Source of the DNA: Treponema sp.
GTDB taxonomy: Bacteria > Spirochaetota > Spirochaetia > Treponematales > Breznakiellaceae
Length of the DNA: 64,000 nt
Assembly: GCA_009777995.1 (NCBI GenBank)
Contig: WRKT01000001.1
Span: 62,001 to 126,000 of the forward strand
Reading direction: 5' to 3'
The notes under the pieces: generated by a model
Told to the model about the DNA's origin: nothing
Database searches by the model: none
Seen by the model: only the letters and a program-made list of their open reading frames with translations
Made by a program: the position numbers and the translations under genes
Shown here: piece by piece, positions 16,250 through 25,347 of the stretch
Layout of the letters: each line of letters starts with the position of its first letter
Numbering within the stretch: the first letter of the stretch is position 1

Positions 16250-17724
16250 AATAATCCCCCTGCAATTTGTCTTATAAAAGATATTAAGTGCTGCGGGAAT
16301 AGAGCGAGCATTGTCGCAATTAGTGTTAATAGAATTACAGGAATCAACATGGAAAGATACGGCCCTGCTCCGGTTCCTTCATTAAAACCCGGTTTGCTTT
16401 CTTTTAAAAAGCCGTTTATTACAATTGGAAAGAGGTATAAAGATGCAAGTAATGCGCCGGCTAAAAGTATAATTGGACCAAGCACTGCAAAAACTTCCAA
16501 ATTGCTTTCAAGGGCACCTGAGATCAAATGCCACTTGCCCATAAAACCTCCGGTTGGAGGAATCCCTGCCAAAGTCAAGGCCGATATTCCAAAACAACAT
16601 AAAAGAGCGGGCATTTTTTTCCCGATGCCTTCAAGTTCTGATATACGGATTTTATTTGTTTTTAGGATTATTATCCCTGATACTAAGAAGAGCGTGTTTT
16701 TTGAGATTGAATGGAAAATCGTTTGGATCAGGGCGCCTGTGAAACCTGCTTCTGTTAATATGGCAAGGCCAAAGAGTATATATCCTATTTGTCCTATAGT
16801 TGAATAGGCGAGTCTTGTTTTTAGTATCTGCTCGCGAACGGCAAGAAGGGAACCCATGATACCTGTGAAAAGGGCAAGAGAAATCCATGTTAATTGCATC
16901 CAGGTTCCGCGGATAAGGTCGGGTCCTATAAGAAAATAAACAAAGCGTATAATTGCGAAAACCCCGATTTTTGTGATTATGCCTGAAAGTAGTGCACTCG
17001 CGGGAGCAGGTGCGACAGGATGTGCAACGGGGAGCCAGGCATGTAAGGGATACATACCTGCCTTTGCACCAAAGCCTATTATTGCAATTAGTGTAAAGAC
17101 AAGTATTTGATTTTCTCGCCCTGTTAATAATTCCATGTCCATTACTCCGCCCTGTGTAAAGCTCAAAGTAGTTCCATAGGTGTATATAAAGAAGAAGCTT
17201 ATAAGTGCAAATGCGGCGCCTGCAACAGAGTAATAGAGATATTTATATGCCGCATCAACAGCATCCTTCTCCATTGAGTGAAGCACCAGCGGGATGGATA
17301 CAAATGTTAGTATTTCAAGAAAGAAGAATAGGGTTAAAAGGTTCCCTGAAAGGGCGAAGCCCATCATCATTCCAAGAACGAAGAGAAAGAACATGTAGAA
17401 TCTATGTGTATCTTTTTTCCGGTTAAAGTATCCGGGGCAGTATATCCCTGCAATAAAAAACATTATTGAAGAGAGAATGCAGAAAAATCTTGCAAGATCG
17501 TCGGTTTTAAAAAGGATTGGCAGGCGTTCACTGAAGGTGAAAACAATAATTGTCATATCGGCACTTAAGCTTATAATGATAATAATGACAGCATTCAGTA
17601 GTAATGCAGTTAAAAAGAAAAATCTCTGTATTATGGGATTAAGGAATAGTTTTACAAAGCCAATCATAAAGCCAAAAACAATTGGAAGTAATATTGGGAG
17701 TAAAAGCAAGAATGATATATTCAT
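16246..17724 (-). CDS. MrpD/NuoN-like proton-translocating subunit
   Basis: A 492-residue antiporter-type subunit with about 14 membrane helices. Conserved features are the Glu-bearing helix FFFLEILTFVSIPLVLH, the sequence GFGAKAGMYPLHAWLPVAHP and the Lys-bearing KTRLAYSTIGQIGY segment. ATG 17724 is preferred to the longer frame starting at 17760 because the protein then begins with a normal first membrane helix (MNISFLLLLPILLP) and has AGGGGG just upstream; it leaves 7 bases after the previous stop. It is one of four paralogous large subunits in this operon. Confidence 0.85.
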   Translation of the reverse strand: MNISFLLLLPILLPIVFGFMIGFVKLFLNPIIQRFFFLTALLLNAVIIIIISLSADMTIIVFTFSERLPILFKTDDLARFFCILSSIMFFIAGIYCPGYFNRKKDTHRFYMFFLFVLGMMMGFALSGNLLTLFFFLEILTFVSIPLVLHSMEKDAVDAAYKYLYYSVAGAAFALISFFFIYTYGTTLSFTQGGVMDMELLTGRENQILVFTLIAIIGFGAKAGMYPLHAWLPVAHPVAPAPASALLSGIITKIGVFAIIRFVYFLIGPDLIRGTWMQLTWISLALFTGIMGSLLAVREQILKTRLAYSTIGQIGYILFGLAILTEAGFTGALIQTIFHSISKNTLFLVSGIIILKTNKIRISELEGIGKKMPALLCCFGISALTLAGIPPTGGFMGKWHLISGALESNLEVFAVLGPIILLAGALLASLYLFPIVINGFLKESKPGFNEGTGAGPYLSMLIPVILLTLIATMLALFPQHLISFIRQIAGGLL

Positions 17725-17731
17725 ATTCCCC

Positions 17732-19237
17732 CTATCCCAGCACCGATAGTCCCTGTTCAATTAGTCCCAGAATAGGCCTAAAAAAGAGACCAAGGAAGAA
17801 TGTCAGAGCAATAAAGCCGGCAAGTGCTGCCCTATAGGCAAAAGATTTGCGTACTCCTTCTCGGGGGTTTTCGTTTATATTGTCCTGCTCACTTTGCCTT
17901 GAGAAAATGTAGGCTATCGCAGGGATATAGTAAAGGGTTGCAAGTATTGTTCCTGCAACAACAACAAAAGGAATTACCCATGACGCAAAAGGTGTGCCAA
18001 GAGCCGCAAGTGTAAGATAGAGCTTTGAGGCAAAGCCGGGGAAGAAGGGGATTCCTATCATTGAAAGGGTTCCTATAATGAAGGCAAGGCCTGAAAACAT
18101 ATCCCTGTGAGCCGCTCCGCGAAGAGATTCAAAATCCTTTCTATGGCCGGATACTCCTGCTAATCCGCCTGCAGTAGTAAAGAGCATTGCCTTTGCTATT
18201 GCGTGGGCTGCAATATGAAAACAGGCGACTGCCATCCCGGTATTTGTATTAAGACCTATTGCAACTGCAATATACCCTACTTGAGCAATGGAGGAATAGC
18301 TTAACATTAGCTTTATATCTTTTTGACGAATTGCCTTCCAGGAGCCGTAGAGTATGCCAAGTACTCCAAAGACAAGCATGATATTTGATATTCGAAGCAT
18401 CTGTAAGGTTTCAAGACTGAATACGCGATATGATATTTTTATGATAAGAAGGAGATAGCACTTTATTATTAGACCCGATAAAAGAGAGGATGCTGCAGTT
18501 GTGGTACTTGAATGAGCTTCCGGCAGCCAGCCATGAAAGGGAAATAAGGCGCTCTTTATTGTAAGGCCAGAAAACATTAATGCAATAAGTACGAATAAGG
18601 GAACCGTATATTCACCGCTCCGTGCAAGTGCTTCAATTGCTGTTTGTAAATTAGGCATTAAAAGATGACCCGTCACACCGTAGATCATGGCAATCGAAAG
18701 AAGCAGCAAAGCAGAACCCATAAGACTCATGATTAGGTAGATCATCGTTGCGGCAAGGCTTCGCCCCCCCGGTTTTATCGAAACAATGGAGCAGGCCCCG
18801 ATTGTTATGATTTCCACAAAAACGAATCCTGTAAAAATGTCGTTTGTATAGACAATTGCGAGCATTGACCCTATGAGCATATTCTGCATAAGGTAATAAA
18901 AATTAACCTTACCGTCAGGTACATCTTCGTAGATTTCCTCAAGGCCCCCTGAAACAGAAAGAAGACTTACCGCCGAAAACAGCAGGGCCATAAAGGCTTC
19001 AAGGCTTCCTGAACGGATTTCATTGCCGAATGGCGCAGGGAAATGGCCCATTGAAAAAGTAAAAGCATTGCCTGTACTCATGGTGTATGCAAGGAGAACA
19101 CCTGAGAGGGATGTAAGTGCAATATGGCAAAAAAAGGTTAGTCTCTTTGCGGCTCTTTCTGATAAGGGCAGGCAGAGGATTGCACAAATTATGGGGAGGA
19201 ATATGCTAAAAAACGGAAAATTATGTATAAAAGAAAT
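17732..19237 (-). CDS. MrpD-like proton-translocating subunit, probable ATT start
   Basis: Large antiporter subunit. Core motifs are GFVFVEIITIGACS, KSALFPFHGWLPEAHS and KDIKLMLSYSSIAQVGY. The first in-frame ATG (19081) gives 449 residues and lacks the opening membrane helix. Upstream codons add ISFIHNFPFFSIFLPIICAI and a second hydrophobic stretch, a typical MrpD N-terminus. The only initiator that uses the strong AAGGAGG (19244-19250) is ATT at 19235-19237, 6 bases downstream. With it the protein has 501 residues, the size of its paralogues. No ATG, GTG or TTG exists in frame between the upstream stop at 19256-19258 and 19081. Confidence 0.8.
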   Translation of the reverse strand: MSFIHNFPFFSIFLPIICAILCLPLSERAAKRLTFFCHIALTSLSGVLLAYTMSTGNAFTFSMGHFPAPFGNEIRSGSLEAFMALLFSAVSLLSVSGGLEEIYEDVPDGKVNFYYLMQNMLIGSMLAIVYTNDIFTGFVFVEIITIGACSIVSIKPGGRSLAATMIYLIMSLMGSALLLLSIAMIYGVTGHLLMPNLQTAIEALARSGEYTVPLFVLIALMFSGLTIKSALFPFHGWLPEAHSSTTTAASSLLSGLIIKCYLLLIIKISYRVFSLETLQMLRISNIMLVFGVLGILYGSWKAIRQKDIKLMLSYSSIAQVGYIAVAIGLNTNTGMAVACFHIAAHAIAKAMLFTTAGGLAGVSGHRKDFESLRGAAHRDMFSGLAFIIGTLSMIGIPFFPGFASKLYLTLAALGTPFASWVIPFVVVAGTILATLYYIPAIAYIFSRQSEQDNINENPREGVRKSFAYRAALAGFIALTFFLGLFFRPILGLIEQGLSVLG

Positions 19238-19250
19238 TAGACTCCTCCTT
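19235..19250 (-). promoter_or_regulatory. Strong ribosome site with ATT start codon
   Basis: On the minus strand AAGGAGG (19250-19244), then six bases, then ATT (19237-19235). This is optimal Shine-Dalgarno spacing, and the site falls just after the stop of the upstream 541-residue subunit. It decides the start of the 501-residue MrpD-like protein. Confidence 0.7.
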
Positions 19251-19255
19251 CTCTT

Positions 19256-20881
19256 TTATGAAAATAAAACCCTGTACAAGGGCATTGAAAATGTGAATGA
19301 GCTTATTAAAATCAATGCAAAGAATACTCCTATATAAACACACATAGCCCTAAAGCTTATCTGTGCATGATATAGGCGTTTTAATAAGACGCTTGTCTTT
19401 ACATAGTACTTATAAATAAAGTATCCGGCAATTCCGCTTCCTGCGAAAAGGCCTACCTTTTCCAGATAGCCTGCAGTATCCACGCTTACATTCATATTAA
19501 AAAGAAGTCTTATAAAATCTTCTCCAAAAATACCACCAAGAAAGCAAAGCATACCAAGAATTAAAATGGCAGCCTGTTGGAATTTATCGATTTTTATGTT
19601 TTTTGTTTCCTTAACTGCATCTTCCTGTGCCGTTCCAAAAAGTATTGCAGAGTATTTTATGAAAGAAATAATGGTTCCAAGGTTTATAATAATAATTGCA
19701 CCTGTAACAAGCCAATTTGCACCCGATACAATAAAATACTTTGAAATACTTCCATTAAAAAGAGGTGCGCCGGTAATTCCGAATACAGCCATAACGGTTA
19801 CAGCTCCAATTAAAGGACTGCGCCTGAAAACTCCGCGGATTTTATTTATATCCCTTGTTCCATAAATATGAGCAATCATACCTGCGCTAAGAAATAGGGC
19901 AGATTTAAAAAAGGTATGATTAATTATATGATAAAGGCCGCCTGTAAAGGTATAAGTATCGCTGATATTCAGGCCTATTACGATAAGACCAATTTGAGAG
20001 ATTGTGTGATAGGCAAGGATTAGCTTAATATCAGTCTGGGCAAGGGCGTTAAGGAAACCGATAATCCCTGTTATAATTCCGATTGCAAGGAAGAATTCAG
20101 GCATTGCTACACTTGAAAAAATATCCTGCACTCGTATGAAAAGATAGACACCGCTTTTTATATGAAGGCCCGAAAGTATTGCCGATACTGAAGATGGCGC
20201 ACCCGGGGTTCCGTGAGCCTTGGGCAGCCAGCTTGAAAGGGGAATGAAGGCGCATTTAAGGCTGACCGCTGTCATTATTAGCGCATAGGGTAAAATTTGA
20301 GAAGATCTGTTAATGTTTTCAAGGGCAGCGGCTGCCCGATTCATGTCCAGAGTGCCTGTAAGTTTATAAACATAGCCAATGCCAAAAAGGAAGAACTGTA
20401 TGACAACTACATTTATCATAAGATAGATCATTCCGTCATACATTGAGCGGTTACCTCTGTGAAACATAATTAAGATTGAAACACAGACGGTCGCAACTTC
20501 AATTAAAACAAAAATGTTGAAAAGGTCGCATGTTAGAAATACACCGAGTAATAAGCCTTCCCATATAAATAGCAGAAACCAGAAAAGCTTATCGTTATTT
20601 TCGTTAAAGCTGTAAATTGTAGCAATAAAGAATACAAATGTGGTAAGAACTATAAAAACCGATGAAAGACTGTCCACCTTTAAAAGGATTCCAAGAACAC
20701 TGTTAAAATTACCTATCCCTGTAATGATGTCAGTCTCCCTTGTTGCAGAAAACAGAAAGACAGCATAAAGGACCAGGGATGCCTGGGTAAGGATTACGAT
20801 AAATCGAACAACTTTAGATGATGGAAAAAGATAGAGTGAAACTGCTATTAAGATCGGAATTATCACAAGGTATGTAAGCAT
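19256..20881 (-). CDS. MrpD-like proton-translocating subunit, first large subunit
   Basis: A 541-residue membrane protein with a full MrpD-style N-terminus (MLTYLVIIPILIAVSLYLFP). Conserved segments are NIFVLIEVATVCVSILIMFH (Glu helix), KCAFIPLSSWLPKAHGTPGAPS and TDIKLILAYHTISQIGL. It starts one base after the MrpC-like gene ends, the usual C-D order of mrp operons. It would conduct protons or exchange H+ for Na+ across the inner membrane. The C-terminal part has an extra soluble stretch and final helix. Confidence 0.9.
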   Translation of the reverse strand: MLTYLVIIPILIAVSLYLFPSSKVVRFIVILTQASLVLYAVFLFSATRETDIITGIGNFNSVLGILLKVDSLSSVFIVLTTFVFFIATIYSFNENNDKLFWFLLFIWEGLLLGVFLTCDLFNIFVLIEVATVCVSILIMFHRGNRSMYDGMIYLMINVVVIQFFLFGIGYVYKLTGTLDMNRAAAALENINRSSQILPYALIMTAVSLKCAFIPLSSWLPKAHGTPGAPSSVSAILSGLHIKSGVYLFIRVQDIFSSVAMPEFFLAIGIITGIIGFLNALAQTDIKLILAYHTISQIGLIVIGLNISDTYTFTGGLYHIINHTFFKSALFLSAGMIAHIYGTRDINKIRGVFRRSPLIGAVTVMAVFGITGAPLFNGSISKYFIVSGANWLVTGAIIIINLGTIISFIKYSAILFGTAQEDAVKETKNIKIDKFQQAAILILGMLCFLGGIFGEDFIRLLFNMNVSVDTAGYLEKVGLFAGSGIAGYFIYKYYVKTSVLLKRLYHAQISFRAMCVYIGVFFALILISSFTFSMPLYRVLFS

Positions 20882-21226
20882 CTAGGACTCCATGCTCTTA
20901 TTTTGCACCGTTTCCCAGTCGGCGCTTTTGCTTTGGCGTAATAAGGAAATAAGCATAGTCAGATTAACTGCTGTTACTGCAACTCCGATTACAATTGCAG
21001 TTATCATAAGGGCCTGGGGCAGAGGATCAATGGCGTTTTCAAGCTCAGCGCCAATAGGCGGCTCTACACCTCTAAAATAGCCAAGGCCAAGGAAGAACAT
21101 TATTACAGCTATTTCTATTAAGCTAATATATATAATTGATTTTATTGCGTTTTTAGTGGTTATTAGACCGTAGAAGCTTATAAAGAACATTATAATTGTT
21201 GCAATTTCTATAAAGTTATATCTCAT
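20882..21226 (-). CDS. mrpC: MrpC/NuoK-like antiporter subunit (second set)
   Basis: Three-helix protein of 114 residues homologous to MrpC, MbhG and NuoK. Helices lie at about 5-22, 27-47 and 70-95. The loop GAELENAIDPLPQALMITAIV is the MrpC signature with its conserved DPLPQALxLTAIV. It lies between the MrpB-like fusion (2-base gap) and the first large subunit (0-base gap). It forms part of the membrane scaffold linking MrpA/B to MrpD. Confidence 0.9.
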   Translation of the reverse strand: MRYNFIEIATIIMFFISFYGLITTKNAIKSIIYISLIEIAVIMFFLGLGYFRGVEPPIGAELENAIDPLPQALMITAIVIGVAVTAVNLTMLISLLRQSKSADWETVQNKSMES

Positions 21227-21228
21227 AA

Positions 21229-22176
21229 TTATCTCTTTTCAAAAGCAATATATCTATAGAATATAACGATAAATCCGCAAGCCACTTTCATTCCGATTAG
21301 AGAGTTCATCGCAATAAGGTATACATGCCTCCATTGAGGAAAAACTTGGTATGCACCAAAGAAGATGAAGAATATGGGTATTAAAATGATAGCCGCAAAT
21401 ACTGTCTTTTCCATCAAGATTATCCTCCCTGCCTGAGTGTCATAAATATCGTAAATAAAGTATCTGCAGACAAAGAATGCCGCAAGGGCAACTCCTCCCT
21501 GAAAGCCTCCTCCCGGCGTAATATGGCCGTTCGTTATAAGATATATCCCAAAGACTAAAATAAGCGGACAAATTGCCCTTATTGTAATTGAACCTATTAC
21601 AGACCTGTTAATATCGCTTCTAACTCCGTCGCTTACAGTGACGTCCTTATAATGAGAAAGATGAACAACTGCTACTACGCTGACTAAAAGCATTAGGGCT
21701 TCGAATAAGGTGTCGTACATTCTATACCCCAGATAAATGGCGGTTACTGCATTCTCACCTCCAATATCGCGGGTGAACATTGCAAGGTACTGATCTCTAA
21801 GATACGGATTAACATTGCCGCTTGGTAAAAAATAAATAAAAAGGAGAAACAATAGGACAGTAAAACTCAAAGGAAGTATATGCTTTTTAATTCGTAATGA
21901 CGGTTTTTTTTCTTGCGGGTTTTCTCTTGCGGTTGAACTCAAGCCGGCCTCAGCTCCGAGGCCATAATATTTTTCAAATGCAACAATGAAGAAAATTGTT
22001 GAGAAAGTGCTTATTGCAGCCTCTGCCATTGCAACATCGGGGGCAGCGAATAATAAAAAGCAAAGGGATGTAACAAGTGAAAATATGCCAAGATATATAA
22101 CTATAATGATAATTCTGCGCTCTAAAAGGATTAATAAGCCGCTTAAAACCCAGAAAAAAAGAAAAACTTCAGTCAT
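21229..22176 (-). CDS. DUF4040-MrpB fusion subunit (MrpA C-terminus plus MrpB)
   Basis: A 315-residue fusion that corresponds to archaeal MbhD+E+F in one chain. The N-terminal part (about 1-80) is DUF4040, with FAAPDVAMAEAAISTFSTIF. The middle has TAIYLGYRMYDTLFEALMLL. The C-terminal part is MnhB with GHITPGGGFQGGVALAAFF. ATG 22176 is chosen over 22269 because it follows AGGAG and starts directly with a membrane helix (MTEVFLFFWV); it overlaps the MrpG stop by 8 bases. In the other small-subunit set of this operon the same parts are split over two genes. Confidence 0.85.
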   Translation of the reverse strand: MTEVFLFFWVLSGLLILLERRIIIIVIYLGIFSLVTSLCFLLFAAPDVAMAEAAISTFSTIFFIVAFEKYYGLGAEAGLSSTARENPQEKKPSLRIKKHILPLSFTVLLFLLFIYFLPSGNVNPYLRDQYLAMFTRDIGGENAVTAIYLGYRMYDTLFEALMLLVSVVAVVHLSHYKDVTVSDGVRSDINRSVIGSITIRAICPLILVFGIYLITNGHITPGGGFQGGVALAAFFVCRYFIYDIYDTQAGRIILMEKTVFAAIILIPIFFIFFGAYQVFPQWRHVYLIAMNSLIGMKVACGFIVIFYRYIAFEKR

Positions 22177-22498
22177 CTTTTCTCCTGCTCTCTTTCCCTG
22201 CCTTTTTTGTTTCGTCTTCTGTCGTATACCCGCTAAGATATGCCGAACGGGCCACCATGTGGGCTGCAAGGGGGTTTAGTATAAGCATTATGACAAGTAA
22301 TAAAAGAAGCTTTAGTGAGAATGGTCCAAAGCCATGTTTAAGGATTAGGCCCGTCAATATTGTAATAGTTCCGACAGTATCTATTTTTGCAGTAACGAGT
22401 ATTCTCGGATAAAAATTCTTGAACTTAAATAGACCTATAACGCCAAAGAACATGAACAGTATCCCGATTATTACCACTATATTACCAAGGATTATCAA
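22169..22498 (-). CDS. mrpG: MrpG-like antiporter subunit (second set)
   Basis: A 109-residue protein with three membrane helices and the family block FYPRILVTAKIDTVGTITIL, followed by LNPLAAHMVARSAYLSG near the end. It corresponds to MrpG/MbhC. It abuts the MrpF stop with no gap (22499) and overlaps the next gene. The tail is charged (about 25 residues rich in Lys, Arg, Glu and Asp). Confidence 0.9.
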   Translation of the reverse strand: MIILGNIVVIIGILFMFFGVIGLFKFKNFYPRILVTAKIDTVGTITILTGLILKHGFGPFSLKLLLLLVIMLILNPLAAHMVARSAYLSGYTTEDETKKAGKESRRKDD

Positions 22499-22756
22499 CT
22501 ATCTGCCCCTCTCTTTAACCCTTTCAAGAAGGAAGTTTGCGGTAAAAATAACACCAATAAAACCAAAGAGTGTATAAATAATTGCAAAATCAAGAATATA
22601 GGCTGTATTGTTAATAGATGCGAAAACAATAATGATTAATATAATTTTCACGGATATAAGATTCATCCCTAAAAGTCTGTCCCAAATGGACGGACCCATT
22701 ATCACCCTTATAAGGTATAAAAATAAGTAGAAAAGTAATATCCAAAGTATGTACAT
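22499..22756 (-). CDS. mrpF: MrpF-like antiporter subunit (second set)
   Basis: An 85-residue three-helix protein, MrpF/MbhB type. The diagnostic stretch is VIMGPSIWDRLLGMNLISVK, with GPxxxDRxxAxN-like character. It is followed by LDFAIIYTLFGFIGVI. Start ATG 22756 is preferred to 22792 because the extra residues are hydrophilic and overlap MrpE; from 22756 the protein begins with its first helix and lies 4 bases after the MrpE stop. Confidence 0.88.
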   Translation of the reverse strand: MYILWILLFYLFLYLIRVIMGPSIWDRLLGMNLISVKIILIIIVFASINNTAYILDFAIIYTLFGFIGVIFTANFLLERVKERGR

Positions 22757-22760
22757 AAAC

Positions 22761-23246
22761 CTACCCTTGGGCCTTAATAAGTCTTCTCTCAAGACTGCCT
22801 TTTATTATTTCTTCAGCTTCTTCATCTGTGGGGCTTTTGCCTCCTGCTTCTTTAAGCCATAAAACCGTTATTGATTCTTCCTTTGTGTCAAGAGATACAG
22901 TACCGGGGATTAGCGTTATTGAGTTTGCAAGTATTACCTTTATTAGATCGTTTGTAATTTTAGTATTTACTTCCACTATGGCAACTTCCGACTTCGATAA
23001 AATGAGTTTTATCGCCTGCACCCCTGCAAGATATATTTGTCCAATAAGAAATAATGGGTAACCTATAAGACGAATAGCCTTTACACCGGTAATTTTGCTT
23101 AAAGGTAGAAATTTATAGCAATAAATTACACAGCCTATGCTTATTGCTATGCCAATTCCGATAGTTATTAATGATATATCTTCACTTAAAAATACCCACG
23201 CAAGGGTTGTAAAGAGTATTATTAATATGGCATTTTTATTCTTCAC
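22761..23246 (-). CDS. mrpE: MrpE-like antiporter subunit (second set)
   Basis: A 161-residue protein with N-terminal helices (about 6-23 and 27-46) and a soluble C-terminal domain. The family signature LANSITLIPGTVSLDTKEES is fully present. It corresponds to MrpE/MbhA and opens the second small-subunit set; its start overlaps the MrpC end of the first set by 11 bases, so the two sets are one transcription unit. Confidence 0.9.
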   Translation of the reverse strand: MKNKNAILIILFTTLAWVFLSEDISLITIGIGIAISIGCVIYCYKFLPLSKITGVKAIRLIGYPLFLIGQIYLAGVQAIKLILSKSEVAIVEVNTKITNDLIKVILANSITLIPGTVSLDTKEESITVLWLKEAGGKSPTDEEAEEIIKGSLERRLIKAQG

Positions 23247-23607
23247 TCCGAACCCTCCTCATTATTTCATCAAGGTCAAGGGTTTCATATCGTTTGTAAA
23301 GACTTACTATAATTGAAAGAGCAAATGCCAAAATGCTCACTGAAATAACTATGCCGGTAAGAATAAGGCCTGTGGGAATCGGGTTTATATAAAGGGAAGG
23401 GTCTTGAATACCTTCAGTTATGATTGGGGGAGATCGGCCTGCTATATATCCCTTTGAAGCAAGCAGAAGGTATACCCCGGATTCTGCAATGCCAAGGCCA
23501 AGAATCTTCTTTACAAGATTACGATTAAGAAAAAGGGTTGCAAAGCCTATGCAAAAGAGGAGTATAGAAACTATTTCATAATAATTTGTAAATAAAATGT
23601 CTCGCAT
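23236..23607 (-). CDS. mrpC: MrpC/NuoK-like antiporter subunit (first set)
   Basis: A 123-residue, three-helix MrpC/MbhG homologue. It shows LGLGIAESGVYLLLASKGYI in the second helix, then a loop with INPIPTGLILTGIVISVSIL, equivalent to the DPLPQALxLTAIV motif of standard MrpC. It starts one base after the MrpB-type stop. This is the first of two MrpC copies; the two differ widely, so the duplication is old or the sets have separate origins. Confidence 0.88.
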   Translation of the reverse strand: MRDILFTNYYEIVSILLFCIGFATLFLNRNLVKKILGLGIAESGVYLLLASKGYIAGRSPPIITEGIQDPSLYINPIPTGLILTGIVISVSILAFALSIIVSLYKRYETLDLDEIMRRVRSEE

Positions 23608-23608
23608 C

Positions 23609-24439
23609 TTAAGTGAACTCCCCTGTGCTTAGCAGAATATAAATCGCATACAAGGTACACGCAACTACAAGGCCCACTGCAATATTTAGCGGAAGGATAA
23701 GGCCCCCGCTGAGAATATTCCCCGGTGTACCAAGCGGAATTAAAGAAGTCAGGTTGTTGGCCCCTGTATAAAAAGAATACCCCTTAGCAAAGGCATAAAA
23801 GAGGAGACAGGCAGGAACTATACGGCAGTACAGTTTAAAATTGATAAAATGCAAGGCCCTCTCCGTACCGTAAGCACTTGCATAAAGAACAAGGGAGGCT
23901 CCCAAAATGGCACCTCCTGAAAACCCTCCCCCCGGGCTAAGGTGACCGTTAATAATTACATAGACTCCGAAAATCATTATCATGGCTACCAATAAAAATG
24001 AAGTTGTTTTTAGAATTACATTTTGCCTCGGCTCGCGCATCTCGTGGAGCAGGGTGTCAAATATATCGGGAGGACCGCTGCGGCGAAGCAGAAGCAGTAT
24101 TGCGCAAGCTGCAACAAAGAGAACGCAGGCTTCGCCGAAGGTGTCAAAGGCGCGGTAGTCAAGAATCATTGCAGCCACCACGTTCACTGCGCCTGTTTCC
24201 CGGATGCCTGCTTCGATATACCTTTGCGGAACTTCATTGTTGGCAGGGTTAGAGGGATCCCCGAAGGAGGGCAGGTGAATTACCGTAAAAAGCAGAACTG
24301 CAGCAAGCCCCAGACAGACAATGATCGAAACCGTATTGTAAAAATAGCTGAAGGCCTTTTCGCCATTTTCATCCTTCCAGTCATGCCAGCGTTCTGCAAT
24401 TGTAATGTTATGGTAATTTTTATGTCCTTCGCCTGACAT
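23609..24439 (-). CDS. mrpB: MrpB-type subunit with MbhE-like N-terminus (first set)
   Basis: A 276-residue protein. An N-terminal hydrophilic leader and helix are followed by GAVNVVAAMILDYRAFDTFG, which is the MbhE/MrpA C-terminal motif. The second half is MnhB/MrpB with INGHLSPGGGFSGGAILGAS. Together with the 96-residue DUF4040 gene upstream, which it overlaps by 20 bases, it equals the single fusion protein of the second set. It would form the cation or proton path next to MrpC. Confidence 0.88.
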   Translation of the reverse strand: MSGEGHKNYHNITIAERWHDWKDENGEKAFSYFYNTVSIIVCLGLAAVLLFTVIHLPSFGDPSNPANNEVPQRYIEAGIRETGAVNVVAAMILDYRAFDTFGEACVLFVAACAILLLLRRSGPPDIFDTLLHEMREPRQNVILKTTSFLLVAMIMIFGVYVIINGHLSPGGGFSGGAILGASLVLYASAYGTERALHFINFKLYCRIVPACLLFYAFAKGYSFYTGANNLTSLIPLGTPGNILSGGLILPLNIAVGLVVACTLYAIYILLSTGEFT

Positions 24440-24710
24440 TTCTCCTCCTCTCTTCTTCGTCTTCCATTACCCTTATTCTCTTTATGACAATGAAAAGAAG
24501 CACTCCCGAAATGCCGGTACCCACTGCCGACTCAGTAATTGCAAGGTCAGGGGCCGCAAGCATGATCCAGAGCACGGACAGTATTACGCCATAGGATGCG
24601 AAAATAATAACAGCCGAGAGAAGGCGCTTCATTGCACAGACAGCAACAGCGGCAATTATTAAACAGCTTAGCAGAACCAGTTCAATCGGCATCATAACGT
24701 ATAATCTCAC
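24420..24710 (-). CDS. DUF4040 (MbhD-like) antiporter subunit (first set)
   Basis: A 96-residue protein with three helices and the DUF4040 signature LAAPDLAITESAVGTGISG. It is equivalent to MbhD and to a late part of MrpA. It overlaps MrpG upstream by 29 bases and the MrpB-type gene downstream by 20 bases. In classical bacterial mrp operons this piece is part of MrpA; its stand-alone form resembles archaeal mbh-type gene order. Confidence 0.87.
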   Translation of the reverse strand: MRLYVMMPIELVLLSCLIIAAVAVCAMKRLLSAVIIFASYGVILSVLWIMLAAPDLAITESAVGTGISGVLLFIVIKRIRVMEDEEERRRNVRRRT

Positions 24711-25020
24711 ATTCCTTCATGATATCTGGGTTTGTAGCAACTTCCAGATGGGCCATAAGATGACCTGAAACCGGATTTGCAAGCCAGAGAAAAACCATTA
24801 TCAAAAAAAGCTTTAATGAAGCAATGTCCCAGCCAAGGATCAATATTAATGAAGAGAATGTTAGCAAAACACCAAAGGTATCGCATTTGGCAGCGACATT
24901 TATTCGATTAAGCACATAGTGAAAGCGGAAAAGCCCTACAGCCGTAGCAAGTAAGGTTAAAAGACCTGCCCCCATTAATAATGCAGCTAAAATAAACCGC
25001 GCCCAATGCAAAATAATCAT
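24682..25020 (-). CDS. mrpG: MrpG-like antiporter subunit (first set)
   Basis: A 112-residue MrpG/MbhC homologue with FHYVLNRINVAAKCDTFGVL (the RxxxxxKxDTxG block) and LWLANPVSGHLMAHLEVA near the end. The ATG overlaps the MrpF stop as ATGA (25017-25020). Its C-terminus extends hydrophilically for about 20 residues over the start of the DUF4040 gene. Confidence 0.9.
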   Translation of the reverse strand: MIILHWARFILAALLMGAGLLTLLATAVGLFRFHYVLNRINVAAKCDTFGVLLTFSSLILILGWDIASLKLFLIMVFLWLANPVSGHLMAHLEVATNPDIMKECEIIRYDAD

Positions 25021-25346
25021 TCATTTATCTCCTGCTCATACTTTATTCCAATGTCAAGAGGGTTCGCATGATGCGGCATTATATAGCATTTGGAAAGAAC
25101 CACTACAGCAAGGAAGCCTACCATGGAATAGACAATGGCAATGTCTAAAAGATTACTGTCACGAAACAGGACTGAAAGAATGGCAATTATTATTATTGTC
25201 TGTGTGATAATCACGTTTATTGCAACAACCCGATCGGTAAAGAGCGGCCCGAGTATTGCGCGCAGCATACAGGCACAGACAAAGATCGAAAGGCAGGCCG
25301 TGCTGATCCAAAGGAGTACCTCATATGCTCTTTCAATAGTTTCCAT
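25017..25346 (-). CDS. mrpF: MrpF-like antiporter subunit (first set)
   Basis: A 109-residue three-helix protein with AILGPLFTDRVVAINVIITQ, the MrpF signature GPxxxDRVVAxN. ATG 25346 is chosen over the longer frame at 25391, since GGAG lies 5 bases before it and it starts one base after the MrpE stop. It overlaps MrpG by ATGA. Confidence 0.9.
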   Translation of the reverse strand: METIERAYEVLLWISTACLSIFVCACMLRAILGPLFTDRVVAINVIITQTIIIIAILSVLFRDSNLLDIAIVYSMVGFLAVVVLSKCYIMPHHANPLDIGIKYEQEINE

Positions 25347-25347
25347 A

